Assembly: GCA_046715235.1 (NCBI GenBank)
Contig: JBKJZO010000180.1
Coordinates: forward strand, 1-14,443
Reading direction: 5' to 3'
DNA: 14,443 nt
Source of the DNA: JBKJZO01 sp046715235
GTDB taxonomy: Bacteria > Actinomycetota > Actinomycetes > BP-191
Both the position numbers and the translations under genes were made by a program. This document shows positions 12,467-14,443 of the stretch, piece by piece (position 1 is the stretch's first letter; every line of letters begins with the position of its first letter). The notes beneath the pieces were generated by a model. The model searched no databases. It saw only the letters and a list, made by a program, of their open reading frames with translations, and was not told the DNA's origin.

Positions 12467-14443
12467 CTACTCCCGCGGCTTCTCGCGCAGCTCGAACGTC
12501 TCGATGATGTCCTCGACCTTGATGTCGTTGAAGGAGCCGAGCCCGATACCGCACTCGTATCCCTCGAGCACCTCACGTGTGTCGTCCTTGAAGCGTCGCA
12601 GCGACTCGATGGTGAGGTTGTCGGCGACGACGACGCCGTCGCGGACGAGCCTGGCCTTCGAGTTACGCACGATCGTGCCGGATCGGACGATCGAACCTGC
12701 GACGTTGCCGATCTTGGGCACCCGGAACACTTCGCGCACTTCGGCGGTGCCGAGCTGCGCTTCTTCGTAGACCGGCTTGAGCATGCCCTTGAGCGCCGCC
12801 TCGACGTCCTCGATCGCGGCGTAGATGACCGAGTAGTAGCGGACGTCGACGTGCTCGCGTTCGGCCAGCTCGCGGGCCTTGCCCTCGGGCCGCACGTTGA
12901 AGCCGAGGATGACCGCGTCGGACGCGCTGGCGAGGTTGACGTCGTTCTCGGTGATCGCACCGACACCGCGGCCGATGATCCGCAGCGAGACTTCCTCACC
13001 GACGTCGAGCTTGAGCAGAGCGTCCTCGATCGCCTCGACCGAACCGGAGACGTCACCCTTGATGATCAAGTTGAGCTGGGTGACTTCGCCTTCCTTGAGC
13101 TTGTCGAACAGGTTCTCGAGCGTCGGACGGCCACGCTGCGCGACCAGCTCGGCGTTGCGCTCGCGAGCTTGCCGCTGCTCGGCGATCTGCCTGGCGATGC
13201 GGTCTTCGGTGACGGCGATGAAGTTGTCACCCGCACCCGGCACCGACGTGAAGCCAAGGACCATCACCGGTCGCGCGGGACCGGCCTCGTCGACAGCTTC
13301 GCCGTGCTCGTCGAGCATCGCGCGGACCCGGCCGAACGCGTCGCCGGCGACGATCGAGTCGCCGACGCGCAACGTGCCGCGCTGGATGAGCACGGTCGCG
13401 ACCGGGCCGCGACCCTTGTCGAGGTGCGCCTCGATCGACACACCCTGGGCGGGCGCGGCGGGGTTGGCGCGCAGGTCGAGTGACGCGTCCGCAGTCAACA
13501 GGATCGCCTGCAGCAGCGACTCGATGTTGAGCCCTGCCTTTGCCGAAACGTCGACGAAGAGCGTCTCGCCGCCGTACTCCTCTGCGACCAGGCCGTATTC
13601 GGTGAGCTGCTGGCGCACCTTGTCGGGGTTGGCACCTTCCTTGTCGATCTTGTTGACAGCCACGACGATCGGTACGTCAGCCGCCTGCGCGTGGTTGAGC
13701 GCCTCGATCGTTTGCGGCTTCACGCCATCGTCCGCGGCGACCACGAGCACCACGATGTCGGTCACCTGCGTGCCTCGGGCACGCATCGCGGTGAACGCCT
13801 CGTGGCCCGGGGTGTCGATGAACGTGATGAGACGGTCGACCTCACCGTGCTTGGCGTGCACCTGGTAGGCACCGATGTGCTGCGTGATGCCACCGGCCTC
13901 GCCGGTTGCCACATCGGTCCGCCGGATCGCGTCGAGCAGTCGCGTCTTGCCGTGGTCGACGTGACCCATGACCGTGACAACCGGCGGTCGCGCGATCAGG
14001 TTTTCGTCTTCCTCCTCGGCGTCGAACTCGAGGTCGAAGCGGGCGAGCAGCTCGCGGTCCTCGTCCTCGGGGCTGACGATCTCGACGACGTAGTCAAGTT
14101 GTACGCCGAGCAACTCCAGCGTCTCGTCGGGCACCGACTGGGTGGCCGTCACCATCTCGCCGAGGCCGAACAGCAGCTGCACCAACGAACCCGGGTTGAC
14201 GTTGATCTTGTCGGCGAAGTCGGCCAGCGAAGAGCCTCGGGGCATGCGGACGACCTCGCCCTTGCCGCGCGGGATGATGCCGCCCATCGTCGGGGCCTCG
14301 AGGTTGTCGAACTCCTGACGACGCTGCTTCTTCGACTTGCGCGCCTTGCCGCGGGCGCCGCCCGGGCGACCGAATGCACCCGCCGTACCGCCACCGCGGC
14401 CGCGGCCGCCAGGACCACCGCCGCCGGGCCGACCGGCGAAACC
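12467..14443 (-). CDS. infB: Translation initiation factor IF-2 (C-terminal 658 residues, 5' end outside the window)
   Basis: IF-2 is the GTPase that brings fMet-tRNA to the 30S subunit and promotes subunit joining. The frame is open from the window edge. The first residues are Gly/Arg-rich (GFAGRPGGGGPGGRGRGGG), the usual low-complexity N-terminal region of actinobacterial IF-2, followed by a basic KARKSKKQRRQEFDN. An ATG at 14287 lies in the middle of this protein and is not the start. An IF2_N domain follows (MPRGSSLADFADKINVNPGS). The G domain has G1 GHVDHGKT (bases 13943-13966), G2 GGITQHIGAY, G3 DTPGH, G4 NKID and G5 SAK. Then come the beta-barrel domain II, the helical domain III (VSGSVEAIEDALLKL and on) and the fMet-tRNA-binding C-terminal barrel with YECGIGL. 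It ends 25 bases before ylxP. Confidence 0.98.
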   Translation of the reverse strand, partial: GFAGRPGGGGPGGRGRGGGTAGAFGRPGGARGKARKSKKQRRQEFDNLEAPTMGGIIPRGKGEVVRMPRGSSLADFADKINVNPGSLVQLLFGLGEMVTATQSVPDETLELLGVQLDYVVEIVSPEDEDRELLARFDLEFDAEEEDENLIARPPVVTVMGHVDHGKTRLLDAIRRTDVATGEAGGITQHIGAYQVHAKHGEVDRLITFIDTPGHEAFTAMRARGTQVTDIVVLVVAADDGVKPQTIEALNHAQAADVPIVVAVNKIDKEGANPDKVRQQLTEYGLVAEEYGGETLFVDVSAKAGLNIESLLQAILLTADASLDLRANPAAPAQGVSIEAHLDKGRGPVATVLIQRGTLRVGDSIVAGDAFGRVRAMLDEHGEAVDEAGPARPVMVLGFTSVPGAGDNFIAVTEDRIARQIAEQRQARERNAELVAQRGRPTLENLFDKLKEGEVTQLNLIIKGDVSGSVEAIEDALLKLDVGEEVSLRIIGRGVGAITENDVNLASASDAVILGFNVRPEGKARELAEREHVDVRYYSVIYAAIEDVEAALKGMLKPVYEEAQLGTAEVREVFRVPKIGNVAGSIVRSGTIVRNSKARLVRDGVVVADNLTIESLRRFKDDTREVLEGYECGIGLGSFNDIKVEDIIETFELREKPRE

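Noticed and set aside
12338..13868. Long plus-strand open frames opposite infB (381 and 329 codons)
   Set aside because: They are antisense to well-conserved IF-2 domains. Their composition (Arg/Asp- or Ser/Arg-rich) is that of complementary frames in GC-rich DNA, and they show no ribosome sites or family motifs.

Overview
The window is about 14.4 kb of high-GC DNA from an actinobacterium (Actinomycetota). The evidence is the high GC with strong G/C at third codon positions, many GTG starts, the order infB - ylxP (DUF503) - rbfA - DHH phosphoesterase - truB - ribF, and the order rpsO - pnp - M16 peptidase - dapB. I cannot resolve genus or order by eye. Almost every real gene lies on the minus strand, so transcription runs from right to left.

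Block 1 (14443 to 8840, minus) is a translation and RNA-maturation operon. It holds infB (5' end outside the window), ylxP, rbfA, an NrnA-type DHH/DHHA1 phosphoesterase, truB and ribF. Genes are separated by 25 bp or less or overlap by 4 bp (GTGA, GTGA, ATGA), which points to co-transcription and translational coupling. Together they cover initiation factor 2, 30S maturation, short-RNA/nucleotide turnover, tRNA U55 pseudouridine formation and FMN/FAD synthesis.

Block 2 (8839 to about 5740) is an accessory stretch wedged between ribF and rpsO. From right to left it holds: a stand-alone receiver-domain response regulator; a repeat- and palindrome-rich intergenic region with a perfect 20-bp palindrome; a small three-helix membrane protein of unknown function (minus); the only plus-strand gene, which looks like the 3' part of a large surface protein (calcium-loop motif, Pro/Thr/Ser-rich stalk, C-terminal membrane anchor); a minus-strand glycine-zipper segment without a convincing start; and a four-helix membrane protein. 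Hand-counted GC for 6121-6420 is about 56%, clearly below the neighbouring operons (one sampled line in pnp is 73%). The two 5'-less genes meet head to head near 6735-6788, as a deletion joining two divergent genes would leave them. The glycine-zipper segment plus membrane protein resembles the end of a membrane-acting toxin with its immunity gene. This is the most interesting part of the window, and the functional reading is inference.

Block 3 (5629 to 1, minus) holds rpsO, a hairpin-rich spacer, pnp, an M16 zinc peptidase, dapB, a two-TM protein with a TPR-like tail, and the first 75 codons of a fold-type II PLP ammonia-lyase/dehydratase. From pnp onward the genes are nearly gapless (TAGTG, 5-bp gap, TGATG, GTGA). 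The rpsO-pnp spacer has several strong inverted repeats and is the expected place for RNase III processing and pnp autoregulation.

I found no tRNA, rRNA, CRISPR array, insertion sequence or replication origin.
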